Assembly (NCBI RefSeq): GCF_002483235.1
Contig: NZ_DLHN01000028.1
Span: 75,951 to 139,950, forward strand
Source of the DNA: Pedobacter glucosidilyticus
GTDB lineage: Bacteria; Bacteroidota; Bacteroidia; Sphingobacteriales; Sphingobacteriaceae
DNA length: 64,000 nucleotides
Direction of reading: 5' to 3'
Below the pieces are notes generated by a model. That model saw only the letters and a list, made by a program, of their open reading frames with translations. It did not search any database and was not told the DNA's origin. Position numbers and translations under genes: made by a program. Positions within the stretch are counted from its first letter, which is position 1; every line of letters begins with the position of its first letter. Of this stretch, positions 27,891 through 36,054 are shown one piece after another.

Positions 27891-28520
27891 CTATGCTCTA
27901 ATCATTTTAAATGCTTCTTCTAATAATGCTATATCTTTAACACCCGGTTCAACTTCAAATTTAGAATTTAAATCGACACCATATAGCTGCGGGTGTGTTA
28001 GTTTTTTTACTTTTTCGAGGTTTTCTATGGATAAACCTCCACTTAACATAAATGGTATATTTAATTGATATTGATTTAAGATATCCCAATCAAAAGTTTT
28101 ACCAGAACCACCGTAAGAATCAATTTTTGTGTCAAATAAAAAGAAATCAACGCAATTTGTATAAGCTGTTAATTCATCAAAATCAAAATCAGGATGAATG
28201 CCAAATGCTTTAATCACTTTAAAACCTTCTTTTTTTAAGTTTTGACAAAGTTCTGGACTTTCCTCTCCGTGAAGTTGCACTGTGCCGATGCCATAAATTC
28301 TGCTAAACTCTATAATCTCATGCTGCAATGCATTAACATAAACAGCAGTTTTGATAATATGTTTAGGAAGTTTCAACACATCCTGACGGTCAAAATCAAC
28401 ACCAATAAAGCGGGCAGATTTTGGGTAAAATATGAAACCCATAAAATCTGGTTCTAAAGAGCCTAAGGCATTGATGTTAGCCTCATACTTCATTCCGCAA
28501 ACTTTAATTTTTAAGCTCAT
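27891..28520 (-). CDS. trpF: Phosphoribosylanthranilate isomerase
   Basis: This 209-residue TIM barrel has KVCGMKYEANI at the N-terminus with the catalytic Cys, MGFIFYPKSARFIG, VQLHGEESPELC, DTKIDSYGGSGKTFDW with the catalytic Asp, and MLSGGLSIENL plus GVDLNSKFEVEPGVKD at the C-terminal phosphate site. It catalyses the Amadori rearrangement of PRA to CdRP. It lies 1 base downstream of trpD. The next pathway enzyme, TrpC, is not in this operon. Confidence 0.96.
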   Translation of the reverse strand: MSLKIKVCGMKYEANINALGSLEPDFMGFIFYPKSARFIGVDFDRQDVLKLPKHIIKTAVYVNALQHEIIEFSRIYGIGTVQLHGEESPELCQNLKKEGFKVIKAFGIHPDFDFDELTAYTNCVDFFLFDTKIDSYGGSGKTFDWDILNQYQLNIPFMLSGGLSIENLEKVKKLTHPQLYGVDLNSKFEVEPGVKDIALLEEAFKMIRA

Positions 28521-28521
28521 C

Positions 28522-29526
28522 TTAGTTTTTACTGATATCTATAAGTTTTTGGAAAGATTTTAATGCACTACCATTAAGCAAGGCCATTTCTGCTTTATAA
28601 AAGCAATCTGCAAAGCTTAATTTACTTTCTATGGTTTTGATGGCTAAAGCTGCATTTACCAAAACAACGCTGCTTTGCTGTATAGTAGCTTTGTTATTTA
28701 AAACACTTAAAAATATTTTGGCAGAATCTTCTACGGTTGAGCCACCTGTAATCATTTCGGCATCAATTTTATCAAAACCTAAGTCTTTAATGGCATGTAA
28801 TTGTTCGCCTTGGTTAGAGAAGGTTTTAAAATCACAGGTTAGAGAAACCTCGTCATAACCTTCTAAAGCATGCAAAATGGTATAGTTGATAGTAGAATTT
28901 TGGTATATATAAGCATATAAACGAGCAAGCTCTAAACTAAAAACACCAACAATTTGATTTTGTGGTTGAGCAGGATTAACCATAGGTCCCAACATATTGA
29001 AAAAAGTTTTTACGCCTAGTTCTTTCCTAATGGGTGCTATATGTTTCATCGCTGGATGAAATAAAGGAGCATGTAAAAAGCAAATTCCGGCCTCGTCTAA
29101 ACTTTGTAATAATTTATCTTCGTTGTTGGTGAATTGATAGCCTAGATATTCCATCACATTGGAAGAGCCACAGCCAGATGAAACGCCATAGTTACCGTGT
29201 TTAGCTACATGATAGCCAGCACCAGCCACTACAAAAGAAGCTAGGGTAGAAATATTAAAAGTGTCTTTACCATCGCCACCTGTACCGCATAAATCTATCA
29301 GATTATAGTTTTGGTTAAGCTTTACGGGTAGGCAGAGCTCTATCATAGCGTCCTTAAAACCTTGTAATTCTTCTACCGTAATAGAACGCATACAATAGGC
29401 GGTCATAAAAGCTGCCATTTGCGAGTTATTGTAGCTGCCTAGCGTAATTTTCTTTAATATTTCTTTAGACTCAGAAGTACTTAAAGTCTTATGTTCAAAT
29501 AGGTGGTTTAATATTTCTTTCATCAA
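28522..29526 (-). CDS. trpD: Anthranilate phosphoribosyltransferase
   Basis: This 334-residue protein has the PRPP loop DLCGTGGDGKDTFNIST, AGYHVAKHGNYGVSSGCGSSNVMEYLG and the catalytic-site FHPAMKHIAPIRKELGVKTFFNMLGPMVNP. It transfers phosphoribose from PRPP to anthranilate. It is the first structural gene of trpDFBA; upstream comes a leader-peptide attenuator rather than trpE/trpG, so anthranilate synthase must be encoded elsewhere. Confidence 0.97.
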   Translation of the reverse strand: MMKEILNHLFEHKTLSTSESKEILKKITLGSYNNSQMAAFMTAYCMRSITVEELQGFKDAMIELCLPVKLNQNYNLIDLCGTGGDGKDTFNISTLASFVVAGAGYHVAKHGNYGVSSGCGSSNVMEYLGYQFTNNEDKLLQSLDEAGICFLHAPLFHPAMKHIAPIRKELGVKTFFNMLGPMVNPAQPQNQIVGVFSLELARLYAYIYQNSTINYTILHALEGYDEVSLTCDFKTFSNQGEQLHAIKDLGFDKIDAEMITGGSTVEDSAKIFLSVLNNKATIQQSSVVLVNAALAIKTIESKLSFADCFYKAEMALLNGSALKSFQKLIDISKN

Positions 29527-29544
29527 TATGTGCTCAAAAAAATC

Positions 29545-29579
29545 AAATAAAAAAGGGGCATCCTCAACGGCAGCCCCTT
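29545..29579 (-). terminator. trp attenuator terminator
   Basis: In the minus-strand direction AAGGGGC (29573-29579) pairs with GCCCCTT (29553-29559), possibly extended by UGCC/GGA in the loop side, and is followed by TTTTTTTATTT. It lies between the Trp leader peptide stop and the trpD start, the position expected for the termination hairpin of a trp attenuator. Confidence 0.85.
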
Positions 29580-29617
29580 AACAGTATCTTATCAGGTATA
29601 TACAAATAGGTTTTGCC

Positions 29618-29671
29618 TTACGATATTTCGTAATGCCACCACCATATTGTATTTACACTTGTATGTCTCAT
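29618..29671 (-). CDS. trpL: trp operon leader peptide with three consecutive Trp codons
   Basis: The minus strand encodes MRHTSVNTIWWWHYEIS and a TAA stop: 17 residues with Trp at 10, 11 and 12. Right after the Trp codons the mRNA can form TTACGA/TCGTAA (29628-29633 with 29618-29623). The following GGCAAAACC could pair weakly with GG..TGCC of the terminator's 5' arm, giving mutually exclusive structures. A ribosome stalled at uncharged Trp codons would cover the first arm and favour readthrough into trpDFBA. A -7-like CATATTTG (29680-29687) lies just upstream, implying a very short 5' end if used. Confidence 0.85.
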   Translation of the reverse strand: MRHTSVNTIWWWHYEIS

Positions 29672-29754
29672 TGCAACAGCAAATATGATATTTTTTTGAA
29701 AATTAAAAAATAAAAAAACCGATTATCTTAAAAAACAGACAAGCAGATTATAAA

Positions 29755-30570
29755 TTATCTAATCAAAGGATCTTTTTCTTTAGTGAAATGCTTGTAAACC
29801 AATTGGTTTAAAAAGTTAGGGGCTATTTTTTGTAGAAATACGGTTAGCTTTCCTTGGGCTGTCATGATTAAAGTGTTTTTTCTGCCAGCTATGCCGTTTA
29901 CAATTTTACGAGCTACTTCTTCGGCAGTCATCATTTTACCTTCATCCATACTGGTTTCTCCTTGCGGAAGAGCATCACTATTTAAAGCTACATTTCTGAT
30001 ATTAGATGCAGTAAAGCCTGGGCAAGCTACCATTACATGTAAACCTGTTTTTAAATGCTCTACCCTTAGAGCTTCAAAAAAACCATTCATAGCAAATTTT
30101 GAAGCCGAGTAACCCGTTCTGCCTGGTAAACCCTTATAGCCTGCAATAGAGGATATAGCTACCACAGAACCACCATTATTAATTAATTCTGATAAAGCAT
30201 ATTTAGTACAATAAACAGTCCCCCAAAAGTTAATATCCATTACTCTTTTTAAAACTTCTAAATCTAAATCTTTAAATAAAGCCCGCATAGAAATACCTGC
30301 ATTATTGATTAAAATATCAATACGACCCATGGTAAATAAAGTTTGGTTGATGATGTTTTTGCAGTCTTCTTCTTGTGTTACATCAGCCTGAATGGCTAAA
30401 GCCTTAACTTTGTATTTTTCCTGAATCTCATTGGTAATTTCACAAAGTTTAACATACTGTCTCGCAGCTATGGCAATATGGGCTCCTTTTTTAGCAAATT
30501 CTTCTGCTAGTGCTTTGCCAATACCGCTAGATGCACCCGTAATCACAACAACTTTGTTTTGAAAATCCAT
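29755..30570 (-). CDS. Short-chain dehydrogenase/reductase (SDR)
   Basis: This is a 271-residue classical SDR: VVVITGASSGIGKALAEEFA nucleotide loop, NNAGIS, and a catalytic Ser-Tyr-Lys set in VAISSIAGYKGLPGRTGYSASKFAM. A C-terminal extension (about residues 230-271) ends in a basic amphipathic helix, as in SDRs that associate with membranes or act on lipid-like substrates. The substrate is unknown. It lies 3 bases after the glycosyltransferase gene and is the last gene of the recR-GT2-SDR operon. Confidence 0.88.
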   Translation of the reverse strand: MDFQNKVVVITGASSGIGKALAEEFAKKGAHIAIAARQYVKLCEITNEIQEKYKVKALAIQADVTQEEDCKNIINQTLFTMGRIDILINNAGISMRALFKDLDLEVLKRVMDINFWGTVYCTKYALSELINNGGSVVAISSIAGYKGLPGRTGYSASKFAMNGFFEALRVEHLKTGLHVMVACPGFTASNIRNVALNSDALPQGETSMDEGKMMTAEEVARKIVNGIAGRKNTLIMTAQGKLTVFLQKIAPNFLNQLVYKHFTKEKDPLIR

Positions 30571-30573
30571 GAT

Positions 30574-31350
30574 TTAAAATTTTAAAAAATACTTCCTAGC
30601 AAATATCAGAATTGCTCCGTAAAAATTCTTGATATATCGCCAATTATACTTTTTGGTACTTTGTCCTTTAAAATGAATGATATAAGTATTACCGTAGTAG
30701 TAGTTCTTGAAGCCGCTAAGTTTTAGTCGGTATGATAAGTCTATATCTTCGCCATACATAAAAAAATCTTCATCAAACAAACCGGCCTTAGCTAAAGCTT
30801 TTTTTCTTAATAGCATAAAGGCTCCTGCTAAAATATCAACTTCGGAAATTTCAAATTCTCCAATATGATGTGCATAATAGCTATTAAAAAACTTTGATGA
30901 AGGCAAAAGCTTAGAAATACCTGTAAAATGAAATAATACTGTTGAAATACCAGGGATTTGCCTTTTAGACTCTTTTAAAAATTCTCCTTGTCCGTTAATC
31001 ATTCTCAAACCTAAACCACCAGCTTCAGGGTGTTTATCCATAAAATCAATGGTTTTGGTTAGGGTATCTTTACTGGTGATAGTATCTGGATTTACCACTA
31101 AAATATATTCCCCGGTAGCTTGTTTGATAGCTTGATTATTAGCTTTTGAAAAGCCTACATTGTTGTTATTACAGATAAGTTTAATTTCTGGATAATTGCT
31201 TTGCAGCATCTCCACACTTTTATCATCAGAGGCATTATCAACCACAAAAAACTCGTATTCTATGGTTTTGCAAGCGTCTAATAAAGAATCAATTGCTTGT
31301 TGCAGCAAATCTCTTACATTATAATTTACAATAATGATAGATAGTTTCAA
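30574..31350 (-). CDS. Family 2 glycosyltransferase
   Basis: This is a 258-residue GT-A enzyme. LSIIIVNYNVRDLL opens the nucleotide-sugar domain, VVDNASDDKSVEML binds the nucleotide, VVNPDT is the metal-binding position, and FFMYGEDIDLSYRL carries the catalytic base region. The layout is that of rhamnosyltransferase-like GT2 enzymes of surface polysaccharide assembly. No membrane segments are obvious beyond a hydrophobic C-terminus. It lies between recR (2 bases) and the SDR gene (3 bases), though a functional link to RecR is not evident. Confidence 0.87.
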   Translation of the reverse strand: MKLSIIIVNYNVRDLLQQAIDSLLDACKTIEYEFFVVDNASDDKSVEMLQSNYPEIKLICNNNNVGFSKANNQAIKQATGEYILVVNPDTITSKDTLTKTIDFMDKHPEAGGLGLRMINGQGEFLKESKRQIPGISTVLFHFTGISKLLPSSKFFNSYYAHHIGEFEISEVDILAGAFMLLRKKALAKAGLFDEDFFMYGEDIDLSYRLKLSGFKNYYYGNTYIIHFKGQSTKKYNWRYIKNFYGAILIFARKYFLKF

Positions 31351-31352
31351 GC

Positions 31353-31970
31353 TTATTTGTTTAAGGTGTTTTCATAAGGAACACGAGTAGTAATAGATCT
31401 TCCTAAAGTAATCTCATCGGCATATTCTATTTCTCCGCCAAAGGCAATACCTCTTGCTATGGTGCTTATTTTAAGATTAAAATCTTTAAGTTTTTTGTGC
31501 AGATAAAATATAGTTGTATCTCCCTCCATGGTAGCACTTAAGGCAAATATAATTTCTTTAGTTTCATGATTTTTAATACGTTCAACTAAAGAATCTATGG
31601 TTAAATCTGCCGGGCCAACACCATCCATAGGTGATATTAAACCATTTAATACATGATATAAACCATGGTATTGGTTGGTGTTTTCAATAGCCATTACATC
31701 TCTAGTATCCTCAACCACACAAATTAAAGAATGGTCTCTTTTAAAAGAGTTGCATATCTCGCAAATATCAAAATCAGAAATGTTATGACAGGTTTTACAG
31801 TATTTAATGTTGTTTTTTAAGGTAATAATGCTGCTAGCAAAGGTATCAACGTCTTCTTTGCTTTCCTTTAAAAGGTGTAAAACTAACCTTAATGCAGTTT
31901 TTTTACCTATACCGGGTAAATTACCAAATTCGTTTACGGCATTCTCTAATAATTTAGAGGAGAAATTCAT
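31353..31970 (-). CDS. recR: Recombination protein RecR
   Basis: This 205-residue protein has a helix-hairpin-helix (LPGIGKKTALRLVLHLL), the zinc finger CKTCHNISDFDICEIC, and a Toprim domain starting CVVEDTRDVMAIE. The C-terminal RGIAFGGEIEYADEITLGRS is conserved. It works with RecO and RecF to load RecA on gapped DNA. It is the first gene of a three-gene minus operon and divergent from the sodium:solute symporter, with 53 bases between. Confidence 0.97.
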   Translation of the reverse strand: MNFSSKLLENAVNEFGNLPGIGKKTALRLVLHLLKESKEDVDTFASSIITLKNNIKYCKTCHNISDFDICEICNSFKRDHSLICVVEDTRDVMAIENTNQYHGLYHVLNGLISPMDGVGPADLTIDSLVERIKNHETKEIIFALSATMEGDTTIFYLHKKLKDFNLKISTIARGIAFGGEIEYADEITLGRSITTRVPYENTLNK

Positions 31971-32023
31971 TTTGCTAAATTAAAAATTAAATGTTAAATA
32001 GCGATTGATAAAACGAGCTTTAA

Positions 32024-33541
32024 ATGTCGCCCATTACTTTATTAATCTTTATTCTGTCTTATTTTTTTGTGTTGATAACGATAGCATTTATCACCTCAAA
32101 AAAGTCTTCAGATAATTCTACTTTTTTTATAGCCAATAGGAATTCTAAATGGTATTTGGTGGCTTTCGGGATGATAGGTACTGCTTTAAGTGGCGTAACT
32201 TTTATTTCGGTACCGGGGCAGGTGGGGGCACCAGCAGGTAACCAGTTTCAGTATTTTCAGTTTGTATTGGGTAATGCTTTAGGTTTTATTATTGTAGCTA
32301 CAGTGTTGTTGCCTTTATATTATCGTTTAAATTTAACATCCATTTATGGTTATATAGAAAAAAGATTAGGAGTAGTAAGTTATAAAACAGCAGCAGCTAT
32401 TTTTCTAATGAGCCGTACCATTGGTTCGGCTTTTAGGTTGTATCTGGTGGTTATTGTGATGCAGCGTTTTATTTTTGATGCCTTTGGTGTTCCATTTTGG
32501 TTAACGGTTTTGCTTTCATTGGCGTTAATTTGGCTTTATACTTACAAAGGAGGCTTAAAAACCATCATCATTACAGATACTTTACAAACTACTTTTTTAG
32601 TTTTATCGGTGCTTTTAACCATTTATTTTATCTGTAATAGCTTAAATTTAAACGTAATTGAAGCTTTTGAGACTATTAAACAGAGCGGCTACTCCCAAAT
32701 ATTCTTCTTTGAGAATTTTATGGATAGCAAGTTTCATGTAGCTAAGCAAATACTAGGAGGCATGTTTGTAACCATTGCCATGATAGGCTTAGACCAAGAT
32801 TTGATGCAAAAGAACTTAAGCTGTAAAAACATTAAAGAGGCACAAAAAAACATGTTTACCTTTACAGGAATCTTTGTATTGATCAACTTATTTTTTTTAA
32901 GTGTTGGTGCTTTACTTTATGTTTACGCAAGCAAAAATGGTATTGCTATTCCGGTTGATGATACAGGGAACATCAGAACAGATTTTCTTTTTCCAGAAAT
33001 AGCCCTTAACCATTTAGCTGTAGTGCCCGCTATTGTTTTTATGTTAGGTTTAACAGCGGCTACTTTTGCCACAACAGACTCGGCCTTAACAGCCTTAACC
33101 ACCTCTTTTTGTGTAGATTTTTTAAACTTTGATAAAAAAGAAAATATCAATGATGCTAAATACATTAAAGTAAGACATACCGTACATATTGGTTTTTCTA
33201 TCCTGATGTTTTTAGTTGTGTTGTTATTTAACCAAGTAAACAATAAAGCTGTTGTAAGTGCTATTTTTACGGTAGCTTCCTACACTTATGGGCCTTTATT
33301 GGGTTTGTATGCTTTTGGATTATTTGCACAAAAAGGGGTAAGAGATAAATGGGTGCCTATTATTTGTTTGGCAGCACCAGCAATATGTTATGTTTTAAAC
33401 ATAAATTCTAAAACAATTTTAGGTGGTTATGTTTTTGATAATGAATTGATAGTAATTAACGGATTGATAACATTTTTAGGCCTGTATTTAATAGCTACCA
33501 AAACTACAGCCGAAGAGAAACTATATAATAGAAGTTTATGA
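32024..33541 (+). CDS. Sodium:solute symporter (SSS family)
   Basis: This 505-residue transporter has about 13 hydrophobic segments and the LeuT-like SSS pattern: NSKWYLVAFGMIGTALSGVTFISVPG near the N-terminus (Na+ site), IYGYIEKRLGVVSYK, and GLTAATFATTDSALTALTTSF with the Ser/Thr Na2-site residues. It couples Na+ entry to uptake of a sugar, vitamin, amino acid or other solute. The specificity is not readable. It overlaps the LOG-family gene by 4 bases (ATGA). Confidence 0.9.
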   Translation: MSPITLLIFILSYFFVLITIAFITSKKSSDNSTFFIANRNSKWYLVAFGMIGTALSGVTFISVPGQVGAPAGNQFQYFQFVLGNALGFIIVATVLLPLYYRLNLTSIYGYIEKRLGVVSYKTAAAIFLMSRTIGSAFRLYLVVIVMQRFIFDAFGVPFWLTVLLSLALIWLYTYKGGLKTIIITDTLQTTFLVLSVLLTIYFICNSLNLNVIEAFETIKQSGYSQIFFFENFMDSKFHVAKQILGGMFVTIAMIGLDQDLMQKNLSCKNIKEAQKNMFTFTGIFVLINLFFLSVGALLYVYASKNGIAIPVDDTGNIRTDFLFPEIALNHLAVVPAIVFMLGLTAATFATTDSALTALTTSFCVDFLNFDKKENINDAKYIKVRHTVHIGFSILMFLVVLLFNQVNNKAVVSAIFTVASYTYGPLLGLYAFGLFAQKGVRDKWVPIICLAAPAICYVLNINSKTILGGYVFDNELIVINGLITFLGLYLIATKTTAEEKLYNRSL

Positions 33542-34245
33542 CAAATGATGAGAAAATAAGAAGTGCGTTTGAGAACAAAACTTGGCAAGAAATAAAAGTA
33601 ACAGATTCTTGGCAAATATTTAAAATCATGGCCGAGTTTGTAGATGGTTTTGAAAAGCTTGCTAAAATAGGTCCTTGTGTATCTATTTTCGGTTCTGCCA
33701 GAACACCAACAGAAAATAAGTATTACCAAATAGCTGTAGAAACCGGTAAACTATTAACAGAGCGTGGTTATGGTGTTATTACCGGTGGTGGCCCTGGTAT
33801 TATGGAAGCCGGTAATAAAGGGGCTTTTGAAGCAGGAGGAAAATCTGTAGGTTTAAATATAGAATTACCTTTTGAGCAATTTCATAACCGATATATTGAT
33901 AGAGATAAAATCTTAGAGTTTGATTACTTCTTTATTAGAAAGGTAATGTTTATGAAGTACTCTCAGGGATATATTGTTTTGCCTGGTGGTTTTGGTACTA
34001 TGGACGAACTTTTTGAAGCCATGACTTTAATCCAAACTGGAAAAATAGCCCGTTTCCCAATAGTTTTAGTCGGAAAGGATTATTGGACAGGTTTAATAGA
34101 TTGGATTAAAAACACCATGCTAGAACAAGAAAGAAATATAAGTCCAGAAGATTTAAACTTATTTAGGCTGGTAGATACCGCAGAAGAAGCAGCAGAGCAT
34201 ATTTTTAGGTTTTACGAAAAGTATGTTCTTAAGCCAAACTTCTAG
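33538..34245 (+). CDS. LOG-family (TIGR00730) Rossmann-fold protein
   Basis: This 235-residue protein has GPCVSIFGSARTP, VITGGGPGIMEAGNKGAFEAGG and LPGGFGTMDELFEA, the PGGxGTxxE signature of cytokinin riboside 5'-monophosphate phosphoribohydrolases (LOG, formerly lysine decarboxylase-like). Bacterial homologues cleave nucleoside monophosphates, including AMP-like substrates. Translational coupling to the symporter by a 4-base overlap suggests joint expression but not necessarily one pathway. Confidence 0.87.
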   Translation: MTNDEKIRSAFENKTWQEIKVTDSWQIFKIMAEFVDGFEKLAKIGPCVSIFGSARTPTENKYYQIAVETGKLLTERGYGVITGGGPGIMEAGNKGAFEAGGKSVGLNIELPFEQFHNRYIDRDKILEFDYFFIRKVMFMKYSQGYIVLPGGFGTMDELFEAMTLIQTGKIARFPIVLVGKDYWTGLIDWIKNTMLEQERNISPEDLNLFRLVDTAEEAAEHIFRFYEKYVLKPNF

Positions 34246-34343
34246 AAATGATTTAATTCATACATACAGTTACACATCTTTAAACTTTTTTAATGGCATT
34301 GTTATTGGTTGGCTTTTAGAAATTAAATACCTTAAAAAATAAC

Positions 34344-34901
34344 ATGCCTACAACAAAAGCAAAAGCCTCTAAAGCACAAGGTGCTAAAAGAGAAAGAACA
34401 GAAAAAGAATCAGGAGCTTTAAAAGAATTATTTGTAGATTCTTTAAAAGATATCCTTTGGGCCGAGAAACATTTAACCAAAAGCCTTAAAAAAATGGCTA
34501 AAGCTGCTACCTCAGAGCAACTTAAAACAGCTTTTGAAGAGCACTTGACCCAAACCGAAAATCAAATTACCCGTTTAGAAAGCGTATTTGAATCTATCGG
34601 AGAAAAAGCAACAGCCAAAAAATGTGATGCTATGGAAGGTTTAATTAAAGAAGCAGAAGAGCTTATTGAGGAAACCGAAGATGGTACCGAAGTTAGAGAC
34701 GTAGCTTTAATTTCCGCAGCGCAAAAAGTAGAACATTACGAAATTGCCACTTATGGCACTTTAAGGGCTTTAGCCGGAACATTAGGTTTTACAGAAGCAC
34801 AAGCTTTGTTAGAAGAAACTTTAAATGAGGAAAAAGAAGCAGATGTTTTACTGACAGAAATTGCAGAAAACGCTGTTAATGAAGAGGCAAGCTTAGAATA
34901 A
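34344..34901 (+). CDS. YciE/DUF892 ferritin-like protein
   Basis: This is a 185-residue helical protein. After a Lys/Ala-rich N-terminus (about 25 residues) the four-helix bundle begins LFVDSLKDILWAEKHLTKSLKKM, with Glu/His ligand-type residues in helices 2-4 (EEHLTQTENQITRLE, HYEIATYGTLRALA, EEKEADVLL). DUF892 proteins are diiron-type ferritin-like stress proteins of uncertain activity. A strong terminator follows the gene. Confidence 0.88.
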   Translation: MPTTKAKASKAQGAKRERTEKESGALKELFVDSLKDILWAEKHLTKSLKKMAKAATSEQLKTAFEEHLTQTENQITRLESVFESIGEKATAKKCDAMEGLIKEAEELIEETEDGTEVRDVALISAAQKVEHYEIATYGTLRALAGTLGFTEAQALLEETLNEEKEADVLLTEIAENAVNEEASLE

Positions 34902-34921
34902 TTATTGCCTGCTTTATTTAA

Positions 34922-34967
34922 AGAAAAGGATTGTTTTACATCAAGTAAACAATCCTTTTCTTGTTTT
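34922..34967 (+). terminator. Intrinsic terminator after the YciE-like gene
   Basis: A perfect 16-bp stem (AAGAAAAGGATTGTTT at 34922-34937 with its complement at 34948-34963), a 10-nt loop, then GTTTT. Confidence 0.85.
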
Positions 34968-35031
34968 AAGATTTCTGCCTATTCTAACCTTTACATAGTT
35001 ATTAGGATTAAAAATTTGTAAATTTGCCTAC

Positions 35032-36054
35032 ATGTACAAACTTATTAAACCACTATTTTTTCAATTCGACCCAGAAAAAATCCACTATTTTGTTACCGGA
35101 AGTTTAAAAAATGCTCAAAAAATATGGGGCCTACCAGCTTTGTTAAAAAAAGCATACAGCTTTAATCATGTTTCATTAGAGAGAGAACTTTTTGGCTTGA
35201 AATTTAAAAACCCTGTTGGTTTAGCCGCAGGTTTCGATAAAAATGGCGAATATATAGAAGAGCTCGCAAATTTTGGTTTTGGTTTTATTGAAGTTGGTAC
35301 CGTAACACCCTTACCACAGCCGGGTAATGATAAACCCAGAATGTTCAGGTTACAAGAAGATGCTGCATTAATAAACAGAATGGGTTTCAACAATAAGGGT
35401 GTTGATGTTTTAGCCAGAAAATTGGAAAGTATTAAACGCGATGGTTTAATTATAGGAGGTAATATTGGTAAAAATAAAAATACACCCAATGAAGAAGCCG
35501 TAAATGATTATATCAAATGTTTTGATAGGTTATTTAATGTGGTAGACTATTTTGTTGTTAACGTAAGTTCTCCCAATACTCCAAATTTAAGAGCTCTACA
35601 AGAAAAAGAACCTTTAAAACATATTTTAAACACCTTACAACAAAGAAATCATAAGGATGGTATTTCTAAACCAATCTTATTAAAAATAGCTCCTGATTTA
35701 ACAAATTCTCAGTTAGATGACATTATAGAAATTGTGCAAGAAACTAAAATTGCTGGTATTATAGCTACAAACACCACCATCTCCAGAGATGGATTACAGG
35801 CACCAGCATCTCTGAAAAACGAAATGGGCGGTGTAAGTGGTAAACCAGTAGGAAAAAGGTCTACCGAGGTCATTAGCTATTTATCAGAAAAATCTAATAA
35901 AGCTTTCCCTATTATTGGAGTAGGAGGTATACATAGTGCAAAGGATGCTCAAGAAAAGCTAGCAGCAGGGGCAAGTCTGATTCAGGTTTATACAGGCTTT
36001 GTTTATGAAGGCCCTGGCTTAGTTAAACGTATATTAAAAAGTTTGGTAAGGTAG
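35032..36054 (+). CDS. pyrD: Dihydroorotate dehydrogenase (quinone), class 2
   Basis: This 340-residue FMN enzyme has the N-terminal amphipathic helical pair (about 1-45) that marks the membrane-associated class 2 form, GLKFKNPVGLAAGFDKNGE, FNNKGVD, and the catalytic Ser in VVNVSSPNTPNLR. The C-terminal GVGGIHSAKDAQEKLAAGASLIQVYTG holds FMN phosphate. It oxidises dihydroorotate with menaquinone as acceptor in pyrimidine synthesis. It is monocistronic, and a repeat-rich accessory stretch begins just after it. Confidence 0.96.
   Translation: MYKLIKPLFFQFDPEKIHYFVTGSLKNAQKIWGLPALLKKAYSFNHVSLERELFGLKFKNPVGLAAGFDKNGEYIEELANFGFGFIEVGTVTPLPQPGNDKPRMFRLQEDAALINRMGFNNKGVDVLARKLESIKRDGLIIGGNIGKNKNTPNEEAVNDYIKCFDRLFNVVDYFVVNVSSPNTPNLRALQEKEPLKHILNTLQQRNHKDGISKPILLKIAPDLTNSQLDDIIEIVQETKIAGIIATNTTISRDGLQAPASLKNEMGGVSGKPVGKRSTEVISYLSEKSNKAFPIIGVGGIHSAKDAQEKLAAGASLIQVYTGFVYEGPGLVKRILKSLVR

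Noticed and set aside
29527..29617. Trp riboswitch or T-box upstream of trpD
   Set aside because: The leader encodes WWW and an ordinary terminator; there is no T-box specifier stem or conserved AGGGTGG-type box.
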